A DNA stretch of 64,000 nucleotides from Montifringilla adamsi (Eukaryota > Chordata > Aves > Passeriformes > Passeridae), in the NCBI GenBank assembly GCA_017590115.1, contig JAGGNK010012003.1, positions 3,921,041-3,985,040 of the forward strand, given 5' to 3'. Both the position numbers and the translations under genes were made by a program. Below are positions 28,107 through 41,285 of the stretch, in pieces (the stretch's first letter is position 1; each line of letters opens with the position of its first letter). The notes beneath the pieces are model-generated. The model saw only the letters and a list, made by a program, of their open reading frames with translations, did not search any database and was not told where the DNA came from.

Positions 28107-29782
28107 TCTAAAGTTATCTTAGAGCAGCTGATGGACCAAGGACTGGATGAGGACCACAAGCCAGTTTTACCTGGACCCCAGGAAAGCCAGTTTGCTCAGA
28201 GGTCAAGTATTTGGGGCAGCACATCCTCCAACAGGCCATGCTGGGGGCCAGACAGGTGCAGGGCAGGGGGGGTTTCACCGGACCCTCAGCAGTGCTACAC
28301 AAAGTGGACTTGGTCTAGGAGAAAAAGGACAGGGGCAGAATTTTACATGATCAAGGCAGCTTCTGTCACTCAAATATCTGTCATTACTGTTCCAGGGAGA
28401 GAAAATGCAAACTGGATTGAGACATAGAGCTGAGTAGCACCAACATCTTCTAGAGAGCACTGTTTGTTAACCACGGGAAAGTCACTGGAGGTTTCCTTCA
28501 GTGTCCCAACTTGCACAGCACCTAAGTGTGCTGTTAATTCCTCCTCTGTGTACAGGCACACACTATTCCTCCTAAGGAGCTCTTAAATTCATGGTGGTAG
28601 CACAAAGTGCCATCTAGCCCCTCAACAGTAGCTACCTGCCTCAGGTACCAAGAAGGTAAATGCCAACAAGAAGTGCCAGGAAGAACAAGTTTTTGAAAAG
28701 GGCTGGTATCAAGGAAAGCATAAAGGACCATACATCAGGCAATTAACAGAAAAACTTATTCTTCCCTAAGGTTCTTCTCAAGAACCACAATTTTCTAGCT
28801 GGGCTGTGCTCTGAGAGGTTTATCTGCTCTGATGCAACCAGAAGAGATCTCAATAGCAGTAAAAAGTTCTGAACCACACAGAAAATTCAGCTGTGTTCAT
28901 GTCCTGTGACACTGAGATCTGGAGACCATTCATATGCAAACACACAATTTCACAACTGCCCTCATTTTGTGATCTTTTAACTAAAGCAGACAGTGCAGAC
29001 AGGAAGAGCTTTCAGTTTGAGACTCTATTCTGTGTTTATAGCACGATACAGACCTACAGCTGTTATTCACAACATAAATAACTCCACCTTCTCCACTCCT
29101 TCCCACCCTCTGGTATTCTTATGTCTTGGCAGGAGCATTAATCACTTGACTGGTGTCTGTGCTATTTGTTATTTCATATTCTATCTCCCCTTGCACAGGA
29201 ATAGTGCCGAGCTGTGTGGAGAGGAAGAAGAGTTTCCTATTTCTACAACAGTTTGCCTTTTTAAAAGTTTGAACATTTGGTTCTCTGGAGACCTGGAAAT
29301 GAGATCCTGGCACAGGAGACCTGTGTGCTAATGGCATGACACTGTATTGGATTTAGCTGAACTGCAGGCCTGTGAATGACAGTGCCTGCAAGTGAGAGGC
29401 AGAGAGGCAGGGCAGGAGGGAGGAAAGGAGAAAAACATGATGTCAAGCCTGAGAACTCACCCGTCTGAGTTAACAGGCTGCTCCGAGTCAGCAATTTATT
29501 TTATTAACATTATTCCCTCTGGTCTTACGTCTCTGTTACCCCAGCAACCCTTCCCCAGACTCCCTGTACTATCCCTGTGCTTAAAAGCAGCACAAAATAA
29601 AGAAAAAGGTCTGATGGAGCAAGAACTCGGGGCTGCAGTTAACAGGGCCATTATTACCTTCCAGTCCTCCAGCCTCAGGACTGAGGCATCGGGAGCCAGA
29701 TACACTCAGATAGAATGGGGTCCACAGCAGGGAAACTGGGACAGTGCAAGACAAATTGTCTGCTATGAGATCTTTTGATGAA

Positions 29783-29842
29783 TGAAAGAAAGAAAGAAAA
29801 CAACAAAACTAACAAACAAAACAAAAACAAATAAACAACCAC
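29783..29842. repeat. A-rich simple repeat (GAAA then AAC/AAAC)
   Basis: GAAAGAAAGAAAGAAA passes into a degenerate AAC and AAAC array that ends in ACAAAAAAGG. This low-complexity stretch probably varies in length. Confidence 0.85.
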
Positions 29843-32800
29843 AAAAAAGGAATCTATTTTATCATGCCAAAATATTTTATCTTTAAAAATCTTTCCATGA
29901 GTTGACAACAACTGTTGGTCTGACCTAAAACTCAAAGGTTCTGCTCATGGTGATCCTGCCTCTGTGCAGAAGCTGATTTGAAATCCTGTGCTGTCCCTTT
30001 GGACCAGTCTCTTGCTCAAATGTCCAACTCCACCACAAAGTGAACATCTGGCACAGGCCAAAGCTGACACTGGGATATTGCAGTGGGGAGGAGATGCAGG
30101 GATTCCATTATTCTGGGTGGGATTTTAATTCATGACAAAGACAAGCAAAAGGAACAGACTCCTGCAGAAGCTATCAGGCAAGTGGCCACTGCCAATTCTT
30201 CCCCAGATGATCATTCCACAAGAAAATTACCACCAAACTCCCCAACTTTCAGCAGGTCTTGTGTCCCTGCTTCCCTCATCACCTGTAAATTTCATCTGCT
30301 TCTCAAACCCCATTAACACCACCAAACAGAGAAAAAGACATTGAAGTAGTTTTCATTTTTTCACCTATGGTTGGCACAGAGATTTGATAGATAAGCAGCA
30401 GCTCTCAATTTTCACAAAAAAAGTAGATAAACAGCTTCCCCTTCATGGGCTCCTTTTCAAGGTGGAATCCCACTGAAACTATCAGGGTCTTACACAAGCT
30501 GTCATGGATAGGCTCTTAAGCTGGACTACCACTTCCCTTTCCAACTTTCTAAACAAATCAAGGGTGTAAGAGTTATAGCCTGCCATGCCAGCATCCAGAG
30601 GTCCTCATGATCCTTCAGCTCTCCTTGGACTAAGAATAAATTGCTTTCCTTCCTACTAGTTTTCCAGCTCTTTCTACCCATCAATTGTGCAAAGACCTGT
30701 GAGCAGAGCACAACACACTGAAGGTTTTCAGAAAGGTTCAGGATACATTGTGTGGTGTCCAGTTCCAAAATGGCATAAATTATATCCTGGAACACATTAT
30801 GTCCTGCTATGTTAGACAAGAGGAAATGTGGTATACAATGAAATAAAAGACATCCTGGAACCCATTACATACTCAAAAGACAAAAGAAAGGACATTATAG
30901 GATCGATGTGGCTAATAAATGATGTGTTGGCATCTCTTTTCCACCAAGATGTGGATTAACAACAGATGTATTACACTAATGTCTATTTGTACACTAATCT
31001 AAAACAACTGCATTGCTGTTGCAGACAGGAATTTGATAAATGCAGCCCCTATTCCAGCTCCATGAGTGCTGCTGAGCTTTAGGAAAGGTGGGGAGGGAGG
31101 TGAGCCACTCCCAGAGTTTTGCTTTTCAGAGTTCAGGCACTTGCTCTCACCTTCTTTTCTTGCGGTGTTGTTCCCTGATGATTTCTTGCCTACACAGCTG
31201 GGATCCTATGGATGCAGGGAAGAAAATAGGCTGCCTTGCACATCTCAGAAGGCTCAGCTCAGTTGCAGGACACTTGGAAAGCAGGGCTAACTCAGCGTAT
31301 TGAAGCAGCCCATGCTTGGGAACTCCAGAGGCTAAAGAGTTAAATCCTGGAGCCTGGTGATTTCCAAAGTATCACTTTCCTTCTCACAAGACAACAGCCC
31401 TCCTGCATTTCCATCAGGGAAGCCCTCCAGGGAAGGCGGCTGTAGAAAGCAGGCACAGGAGATACCTTCCTCAGGTAGCTGAGGAACAGGAGAGAGGCTC
31501 CTGCTGGATTCACCCTCTGGTTCCTTTCCACGAGGAGCAGCTGCAGAGGAGTTAGAGGCAGGGCCTCCACACCCTGTCCTCTGGAGAGCTGTGACAGTTC
31601 ATTCACCTTCCTCAGCCTGAGGAGCCAAGCACAGGAGAGCAGCCTTTGCCATTCTGAAAACCCACGGCAAAGTGGGGACAGTTTTTTACCAACCCTCTTC
31701 GCACAGGAGTGAAATTCTCTTTAATACCAGTTGGAGAGAGGCTTCCCCAGGCATTGCTGCTCTCAGAACAAATTTCTGTCCACAAAATCCCAGGCTTGGG
31801 GTGTCTGATGCCAGGGAGATGGGGAAACAATTGCCTTCTTTTCACACTGCTAGAGACTGATGTGATTATTCCCCATTAAGAGTGCAGAAGAAGAGGCCTT
31901 GTATTTGCAGAGTACAGGCAGAGGAGTTTGGAATACCTGACCCTGTGGAGCCAGCAGAAGTTGTGGATGATGGCACTGGTGGGAGCTGCTGTGAGCACCA
32001 AGGACTGGGCACAGAAGAACAGCTGGGGCTGGGAATGGGGAGCCCACCTGAGCCCAGCACCCCAAAACTGCTCTGTGGCTGCTCCTGACTCCAGCTGTGC
32101 CTTAACCACTGGAAGAGAACAAGAACAATGGGTCTTGGGGGGAAACAAAAGAAACAGAAGCCTGGGAGGAGGAGGGAAAGGAATGTGAAGCTGGCTAGAT
32201 GAGAAAGCCTAGGTGAATATATCTGATCCTTCCTCCCCAGCCAGCAGAGGCTTGCTCTGTGAAAAAGATTTTCTCTGAAATAATTTGCATTTGCTTCCAA
32301 AGGTAGAGCAGATCTGTCACCAGTCACTCAAAGCCCCACTTCAGGAACTAGCTGAGATTATAGAAAAATGTTATAGAGTCTGTCCTCACAATGTTTACAG
32401 CCTGACTTGCTGGTGTGGCCAAGAGCACTTCTTGGAAAATGGATTGCAGGACTGAGAGTCCTGCAATTACATGGCACAAAATGCCAGAGCAGGTTGTCAG
32501 CCAGAGGAAAACATGGAAATCTATGAGCAAAGATGCTTCTTTTCAGTACATCCACAGATGCACACACATTTTTTTCTATGTATATTTAGAACTTATATAA
32601 AGGGAAATTGTTGTTTTGTGTTAAACAACACATCTATTCAGAATCAGCATCACAGCAGGTTTCACACTACACTCCATCCACTGCTTCACCTCCAACAAGC
32701 ATGTTCAATTCCCAACAGCACTGTCCCAACTACAATGCATGAAAAGCTAGTCCCACTGTTAACCAAACTTTAACTTCCCACAAGTTAAAATTCCTATTAA

Positions 32801-34828
32801 AATTAAAAATTTCTATTAAAATTAAACAAAACCTCTCCCTGTAGAGTTCCTAGTGGTGATACTTAGATGTTGTTAAGAACTTTAAGAAGCTCTGCTTTAT
32901 ATTAAGAGCTTATCTATCACACACACTTGCTAAAGGCCATCTCGGAGTAGAAAGCTGCAGAATAGGTGTGTTCTTCCCAGAGATCATATCTCTTCCCTTC
33001 CCCATAAAAATCCTATAAAATCTGAAGCAAAAGAGAGTCTCATATCGAGGCCATGGTCTCTGCCTAAGCAGCTCTGGTTTACATTTTCATTTTTTGCATT
33101 TCTGCTCCTTTCCCTTCTCTGGATGTATGTCAATGCCCTTAAGGTGCTGAAAAAGCTAAGTTACTCCACATGGAGCAGAAGTGGGAAAATTCTCCAACTT
33201 CTACATAGTTCAATATTCTAGTACAGTCTGAAGTTTTGCTTCCTGCAACACTTCAACACTTTGGAGAAAGTTAATTTTTCCTGGGACAATAGGATTTGCA
33301 AACTTGCATATGACATTTGTTTGAAAGATGGCTCACATTGACCCTGGCAAAGTTACATGGTGATCATTCCACAGGAGAAACACACACAGTGGTCCACTGG
33401 AGAATTCCTTTTGTTGGCACAAAGTCAGGACATGGCCAAACCTCCTTACAATGGAGGTAATGCAGTGACCAGGGGCTCAAAACCACACCACACACCCCGA
33501 GGCAAGATGGCCCATTAGTGACAATTTCTGTGCTAACTAGGTCTTCTGTTTTTGTGGGTATTTGAGTAAAGGAACAGCAGAAGTTGGCATTCACAACACA
33601 CAATCAGCAGCAGGACCAGAATCCTTTATCCAAAGAAACTCTTCTTCTATTGCAGAGCACTTCCTAAACACCATAAAAGAGAAGAGGGTGCCAAGACAAC
33701 TCTTCCATGAAACACCAATTGTTTCTCCATAACTTTCAACTCCCACAGACCATCAACCATCACTCCCTGTCCCCCTGTGCCCAGGGAGGGGACAGGTGCC
33801 AGCTGAGCCTGTAGCTTCCTGTTCTTGGACTTGGCCAGGAGAGGGACACATCAGTATTCCAGGAAAGGAAGACAGCTCCACCTGGGCAAACAAGGAGAGC
33901 CTTGGAAAGACAGGGTGAAAGGGGAGGTGAGGGAGAGGTAAAGATGGGAGAATAGTGAAGGACAACACATGGAAGAACCTACAGCATCCTGCCCCAGGTT
34001 ATGCAATTCCTGGCTGTAGCCCCATCCCTGAGCACCAAACACTTCAGATGAGTTAAGACCCTGGCCTGGGTGCTGCTGTAGAGCTGGATCTCTGCTGCTT
34101 TCCATCTGTTTGTACTTGAGCTGATCAAGAGTCTCATGAAAGAAAAAGAACCTCTTAAAAGCCATGAATAGGGAAAACTGGGACAACTGCAAATGGATAT
34201 CCTAGAAGCAGGAGTGAGGACAAACTTTGGCTGACAGCACTTAGAGCTGTAATAACACTCTCCTCCTATGTTTAATAGCCATTAAAGAAAAAAAAAAAAA
34301 AGGCATCCATGTACAAAAACAATCACTCAATCAAAAGCTGAAAAGGGGCCCTAAGGCCACCTCAGCTTGTGCAAGACATTGCAAGGGTGCAGTGGGAGTT
34401 TTAATTTCTTCAGTGCTCTTAAAACAACAAAGTATTCCAGTGGCAGCATCTACTCCGTGGCCTTGCTTCAAGAATCACTTTATTTGTGGATGCCTGAAGA
34501 TGTTATAGCAATTTGTGCCTTCATAAATACCTCAAGGTTTGTGCCCCCTGCACAGAGCATTAATTCCTCAGAGGACACTGGGCACCTGGCAGGATGCACA
34601 ATGTTCACCTTCCACACACTGCCCTGCAGACAGCAGCAAAGCAGGGGGCAAACACAGAGAAATAACACAGCAAAAAGGTCATTCCTGGCTGACAGGGGAC
34701 AAAGAAGCCAGGAGAAACAACAGATACAAAAGCATCCAAATGAAAGTGGGTCTTGCTGTAATCCTGAAAAGCAGGACAGCAAAAAGGACCCGTGGATCTT
34801 TGTACAAAAGGACCTTTGTACAAACAAA

Positions 34829-34887
34829 GGACAAGAAAGGTCACAGTTCCAGAACAGTCAGGACAAGAAATCCACAGTTCCAGAGCA
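34829..34887. repeat. tandem duplication, about 32-base unit
   Basis: GGACAAGAAA occurs at 34829 and 34861, and each copy is followed by a CACAGTTCCAGA block. Just upstream, CTTTGTACAAA is also repeated (34798-34824), and each copy contains the palindrome TTTGTACAAA. It is a small local duplication cluster. Confidence 0.8.
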
Positions 34888-37394
34888 GATCTGACATCTA
34901 TATGGCACAGGGACAGTTGACCTGATTGCTGTTCTACCAAAAAAATGGGTGTTGAGAGTGAACCAAGGCCTAGGGCTTCTCTCCCTAAGTTCATGGATAC
35001 CAAAGAAAAGTCTTCCACACCAGTTGCCAGTGTGGACGCTTCAAGTTCATGAGACTGCAGAAACATGTGCCCCTTTGGAATTGAGAACATTGCTGCATAA
35101 GCTGAAAATAGAGTGAAACTGTTCTTCAGTGTATTCCAAAACTGTCCCCATGGCAACAAGAACAGAACAACTTCTCTAGAATCAATTGCCATCTCTGCTT
35201 GCCAAGCATTAATAGTTGTCTCCAGAGACCTGCAGCATAGACAGCTTCCAGGAAACAAACTGATGTGATTATGGGTTAAAAAAGACCATGAGATGCCCAG
35301 GTAAGACAAGAGTTAGATCCTTGCTCTCAAGAGGACCCACAGATGGCAAACCAGCTGTCTGGGGACATCAAGGTGCTTCTCAGGTAAGAAGAGGTATCAT
35401 ATTTTGACCTCGCAGCAAAATCCACAATAGGCTTCTACACAGAGAAATTCTAGATGGCAGTTTGTTCTAATGGAGATGACTGAGAAAAAGCTTACTAAGA
35501 GAACTTGAGACCAAACACCAGTAAAAATGGAAGAATGTTCTTGCCAAATTCCTTCACTTGAGGGCTGTGTAATTAGGCCAGGAAAAGCACAACAGAATAC
35601 ACTATGGAGAATAGCCCTGCACAGCCTTGCTAACCCAACAGGCCTCCTCCACCTCCAAAGCCTGCCTTTCACTGCAGCTACCTGCAGGTATAGATTACAC
35701 CAGGTGCTAAGCCAACCATTCCCATCTCATGGGGAAATTCAGCCCAGGCCAAGTGTGGAGAGCTGCATTTTGACACAAGTCAGAGTATCCAGGCTCTGTC
35801 AGCAGGGCAACTCTCCCAGTGGAGTTCTGCCCAAGTCTCTGGTGGTGGGCAGGACACTGATTTGCACGTGCTGCTCACTGATGTGCACATGCTGTTCCCC
35901 AGCACCTGTGACAGCCACCCCTCCTCTGAGCCTGCAAGACCCGAGCCCCCAGGTGTGAGACTGCCCATCAGCTGTGCCCACCATTCCCCTGAGAGCTGCA
36001 GCAGTGACTCCAGACAGAAATGCAGCTCACACAAGCACAGGGATGAGGCTGCTGTAAATGGGGTCCAACTTCCCCTGAAATCTAAGGCCCATGCAGCCTC
36101 ACTGGGATGTTGCCAAGACTCCAAATTCTGAGTATTTGGAAAATCAGGCACCTGGGCACTACAGCAGAGTGCTCTTTCCCCTACTACCCCATAAAACAAA
36201 GCTACCCAAAATAGCAAGCCAAATTTTGGAAAGGTTGCTGTACATCACCCCTTGTGTGACCTTGCCTGAGTCATGACTGGACCCAAGAGTCTTCTTCTCC
36301 AGCTCTGGACTCTGAGTAGATGGCTACACAGCTTCCCTTGAGACCCAGCGAGGCAGAAATAGGAAATGAAATGGAGAACAGGGAGGAAATTCCATCTCCC
36401 AACACAAAAAAATTAAGAGGCAGTCACAGAATTCTCCTGGTAAGAGGTAAAGAAATACGTATGCAAGAGTGAAGGCTAGAGACACAGAAATATCTTGTTA
36501 AATTTTTACAGTTTAACCACTGAACAAGCTACTTTCTCTCCATAATTTATACCTGAATTGTGTGTCTAGACATGACATCATTTTAAGGTATGCCTTGTGT
36601 TCTGTGGTAAGTTTACAATAACCAGAACTTATAATTGCTGTGGTTCAGGTCAGCAAAGGCGGAAAAAATATTCCAAGCCCCTTCTAAGCAGCTGTTCTTG
36701 GTAATAGCTTTAGTCTGTTGTTTTCTGTCAAGGAGACAAGGCCTAGCAAATGCTAAAAGCCAACACTGAACCAACTTCCCTTCCTACAAGTGACGAATAC
36801 CACAGATAATCTTCCATCCTCAGTCAGCTTTATTTGGTATGGTTCATATTAAAAGAGTGAGGGACAGCCAGATAAGCAAGGACAATAAAAACATCTACTG
36901 TGCCTGTGGAGATTGATGGCTACAGGCACCCAGATCCTGCTGTATGCACATTATCCAAACATCCTGTGGGGCTCAGGTGGGATCACAACAAATCCCAGCA
37001 TATTCTCACTATTGAGGCAGAAATCCCAAGGCTATGAAATCTGGAACCCCAGTGTGGTTAACATGCACCAGCCTCTCTTACTGGAGGAATGAACCCTGCT
37101 GTGATAAGGGCTGCTGGCCAAGTGACTTTAATCATATGAGGAGTTGCAATCACTGCCCTGGAGAACATGGCCTGAAGCATCCTATTGCATCAACAAAGTG
37201 GAATTTAGTCATTGGAATGAGGGAGAAAGCTGTGCAATTTGAACACGAAATGATATTTGGGGGTTTGGTCTGTTTGCACGGGCAAGCTGGATAGCCCAGG
37301 AGCAGGAGCTGGGAGCAGAGCGCTCAGGAAGATGCTTCAGGGCACATCAAAACTGTCTTTATGGCAGCAAACCCAGAGAAGCACCCATGCTGTT

Positions 37395-37727
37395 CTCTCT
37401 ACAACTCCCTGAAAGGTGGTTGTAGTCAGGTGGGGTTGGTCTCTTTCTCCAGGCAGCACTGACAGAAACAGAGGACACAGTCTTCAGCTGTGCCAAGGGA
37501 AATATAGATTGGGTATTAGGAAACCGTTTTTCATGGAAAGAGTGATAAAGTTCTGGAATGGTCTGCCCAGGGAGCTGGTGGAGTCCCCATTCCTTGATGT
37601 GTTTAACAAAGCCTGGATGTGGCACTGGGTGCCAGGGTTTAGTTGAGGTGTTGGGGCTGGGTTGGACTCAATGATCTTTAAGGTCTCTTCCAATCCAGAA
37701 TCCAAATTCTGTGAATTCTGTGAATCC
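37395..37727 (+). mobile_element. CR1 non-LTR retrotransposon, 5'-truncated 3' end
   Basis: This is the longest CR1 copy wholly inside the window. It carries the end of the CR1 ORF2 region (ACAACTCCCTGAAAGG, then the GGACACAG, TTAGGAAA, CTGCCCAGGGA and GTGGAGTC blocks). The short 3' UTR follows (TTGGACTCAATGATCTTTAAGGTCTCTTCCAAT type) and ends in the tandem ATTCTGTGA tail near 37710-37727. CR1 inserts are typically 5'-truncated and lack target-site duplications, as here. The same subfamily occurs at 63743-64000 in opposite orientation. It is non-functional and has no intact frame. Confidence 0.93.
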
Positions 37728-37849
37728 AAAGCAACTCCAAGATCCCAAAGAGAAACCTGGATCTGCAGTTGCATCAGATGGAACTCAGCCCACAACATGA
37801 ATCTCAAAAGGCACAGGTATGTCACACACAGGAAAATTGTTTTCTAGAA

Positions 37850-37940
37850 CAGTCCCTGTTGGAAGGGACCTACAACAATCACCTAGTCCAAGCCCAACTC
37901 GTTTTTGTGACAGAAGCATTAATGTTGTTGAGAAGGAACG
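37850..37940 (-). mobile_element. CR1-like 3' end fragment
   Basis: TGTTGGAAGGGACCTACAAC followed by AATCACCTAGTCCAAGCCCA is the inverted 3' end of a common avian CR1 subfamily. A decayed AGAAGCATTAATGTTGTTGA block follows. It lies about 120 bases downstream of the larger CR1 at 37395-37727, so the two insertions are neighbours with opposite orientation. The far boundary is uncertain. Confidence 0.7.
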
Positions 37941-40900
37941 CATGAAGGTTACACACACTGTGCTCCTTCCCGTTATCTCAGTGGGCAGACAAACAGCAGC
38001 CAAAACAAGGTCAAAGACAACAGGCAGAACCCAAAGTTGTAGTTACTGACAGTGAAGGAAGCAAACTCCTAAGTCAAAAGGTAACATTATAACTATTGCT
38101 GACATCTAGAAGGCAAGAAAGATTCTCCAAAATCCAGCTTTCTGCAACAGCCTGGAAAGACTCAAAAGACAGAGGATATGACAACTACTATCCCTTTTTG
38201 TCCATGTCCCACAAGTGATCCAATCCAGACCACACAAGTGCTCACAGTTACAAGAATGTGAGTGGGTAGAATCAACATATTGATGTGTTTTGAAATAAAA
38301 TCACCTTCCCCTTCTACAGGTTCCACAGAGTTTTGTTGTATAAATATCAGCGGTCCAACTCTCCTCTGTCATCTGTAGTAATCAGAAAAATCTTGATGAT
38401 TGCTTCTTAGCTCTTCCAACACCCTCTCAGAAACTGGGAACCATTTCAGCTAACAGCAAATGGGAGAGAGTCCATACTACTGCACCGGCAGAGGCTGATT
38501 ATTGCACCCAAACTGAAGTTAGCTTCTATTCAACAGGTTAATGCAGACCCAGTGCTAGCTCAACCCTGCCTGCTCCAATCCACATGGATGGGACATCAAG
38601 ATGCTCAGGGATCTGTGCCAGAACAAGGGATTTAACACACATTTCAAATCAGCTACACACCTGGACCAGCAAATCTGGCCCACTGTTGTAGTGCAGGGTT
38701 TGTGCAGAGCTATAGAATGATTCCTAGGGAGCTGCTCAGTGTGACACTGGGCCATGGCGAGAGCTGGGGAGCAAAGGAAAACCATGACAGATGCTGGCAT
38801 GGACTTCCCTGGCATGGCTGGTGCCCAGGAGCAGTGGTGAAAAGGAGAAGTTCCCACTGCTTTTCAGTGCCAAAGCAAAAAGCAGCCCTGAGAACATCAT
38901 TTCTCAGTGGATCCCCTGGGAGGAAGCACATTCCTGCCCAAATGGTGCAGCTGACCCACTACATCCTCTGTCCCAACCTGGGTGTACATTAGAGCCTACA
39001 GCTGGCTCATAATGAAAGTCTGAAGTCATCAGAGCTGTTTTGGCTTCAGTTCTTGTTAAAGATGTTGAATATCAGCCCAGGTTTGGTCAAAAGGTTACAC
39101 AGGTTTTGAAATTGTTCCAGCTTGTAGTGACCAAGGGTTGATTTAGAGTTTGCTGTCACAGCATGTTCACATTTACTGTTCTACAGGCTGCCATGAAAAA
39201 CCAGGTGAAGATCAGAGTTTCTGCTGATTTGAGATATAAATAAGGTACAAAATAATGTGGATAGGAAAAAGGATACCCATTTACTCTGGGATCATCCCAA
39301 ATTTCAAGGAGAAAAGACTGATAAATAATCAGCTTTTGATACACTTCAGGAAAACTATCCTCTCTATCTCCTGACCACTTCAAATGTGTTTGAGGCATCA
39401 AATTTACTTTTGCTCTCTTCTGCATCAATCAGCAAAGACCAAAGCTTAACAGCTGAACCTGTAGCAGAACATAGATTCCAGGGTGAAGATTTATATTCTA
39501 GTGTGTACAACATTCAAATTTGTTCAGGCAGAGGAGACCAGTGCTAAGTGTCAAAGAAAAAAAAAGTGGCCACTAGGCATTAATGGAGCCATCCAAATGC
39601 TCATTCATGTTCCCAGTGAAGGGTGTGAGGGATCTGGTTACACTGGTCTGTAAGGAGATTACAGTTTTATGGTTGGTATCCCAACTAATACTGCTGGTAG
39701 ACATTCTACTTCCATAAAATAAGGGGAGAGCAAGAATGACCCCTTCGTACAGACACATCACACTGCAGATGAAGAGTTCATTGCAAGGAGAAAGGACTGT
39801 TTTCCTGGGTAGCTAATAAAGAGCTGTGCCTTGCTGTGAGTGCTAATATTAAGACAAAAGCAAGAATCTTCAAGTTTAGGTTAAACATAAACCGATACCC
39901 ATCCTCTGCATCCCACCCAGACAGACCAGATGCAATAGAAATAACTGCTTATTTATGTTCCCACAAGGACCAGCCAGTGCACAGCACAAGGACAGTGTTC
40001 AAGGCATCTCTCTGGCAGATCCCACTGCGAGATGTGTTTAGCAGATCACACAACTGGAGAATGCTTGAAAAGACACTGTTTGCTTAATCACTTGAGGCTA
40101 AGCTAGAAAAGATCAAACAAGCCAAGTTTAGGAGTAGCTTGTCCCCCTCCTTGAATGGGCTGTAACTTTTTACAGTGCAGAGCCCTGCAGCAACACAGCA
40201 GAGCCGTCCCTACACAAGTACTCTGAGCCACTTGGGTTTAACAAGTCTCCACACCAGTAAAGAGAAAACCAGAACCTTTGTTACTTAGCACAGGCCTGCC
40301 ATTGAGGCTAAAACACTGGCTGACAACAGCAACAGGTTTGTATCTCCATCCAAATTGGCCGCTGAAGAACTAATTAACCAAGATACTCCACAGTTTCTGT
40401 CGGTGTCTCAGGGGTACCACAGCACTTTCTACAGCTCATGCTGCAGGAAACTCTCTTTCCAGAGCAAGACCTGACACCTTCAACAGAAAGCTCTAGTGCT
40501 TGATCTGGGGAGACACATTTGACAGTCACTGGCAAGCAGGACATAGTCTAATTAAAGCCCATCTGCCTTGGTTGTCCCTCAAGGTTTTTAGAATGAAGGA
40601 CCACCTAGCAATGAACACAGGCCCTGCACTTCCCACAGTGCACGTGGACACACGCCAAAACTTCTTCAGCATTACTACTACAAAAGTCATTATGTGCACA
40701 CAAATGAAACATCAAACTGAATCCTGACTTGGTCTGGCTTCTTCTCTTTTAGGCTTGAGTGTATTTCATCTACAGGAAAAGAAGAAAAAATGCAGCTTTT
40801 TCATTTCTTATCTCCACAACCAGGTGAAGGCTAGGACATCTTCTAGCCCCAGATTTCTTTAATGCTTCTGACTTTATTAGAATTGCTGCCCAAATTAATA

Positions 40901-41216
40901 TCAGCCACTGCCTGGGGCAATTGTGCACCCCTCTCTGTTACTTTATTGCCATTCTCTTGGACCTGCCTGCAGGGGAGACATCAGCCATACCTGGCACTGC
41001 ATGTCTAAAGGAGCAGCAATAAAAGGCCTGAGCATTATCAGCCTTTGAGTCCTCATTTGATGGGATTAGCAACCAGAAAACCGCAAACGCTACAAGAATT
41101 TTCCTGTCAAGAACGAACACATGTGAGATGTGGTTGCATCTGTAGCATGACCCTGCTGTTGCCTCTCTTTTATGCTGCACCCATTGCTGTGCATCTTGAA
41201 ACATCTGTGCCTTCCC

Positions 41217-41285
41217 AGTGACTGATTACCCAGAGACACGCAACAGAGCTCGGTATCTGTGCGAGGCCGGGGACTGAACCCTGAG
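41217..41285 (-). mobile_element. probable MIR-type SINE remnant
   Basis: On the minus strand CAGGGTTCAGTCCCCGGCCT resembles a B box followed by the MIR body, and AGCTCTGTTGCGTGTCTCTG then GGTAATCAGTCACT resembles the CTGTGTGACCTTGGGCAAG then TCACT region. The match is short and gapped, so a chance resemblance is possible. Confidence 0.5.

Larger units (their letters stand above)
28107..37394. other. intron sequence, no gene seen
   Basis: It contains the simple repeat at 29783-29842, an AT-rich ATTAAAATTAAA duplication near 32785-32828 and the duplication at 34829-34887. A stretch at about 34370-35310 is open on both strands (175 and 234 codons) but shows no domain. Confidence 0.6.

Noticed and set aside
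31340..31606. Leucine-rich minus-strand frame considered as the COL26A1 coiled-coil exon
   Set aside because: It lacks the expected CMNC-type start and acidic heptads, and the surrounding splice sites do not give the required phase 1 entry.
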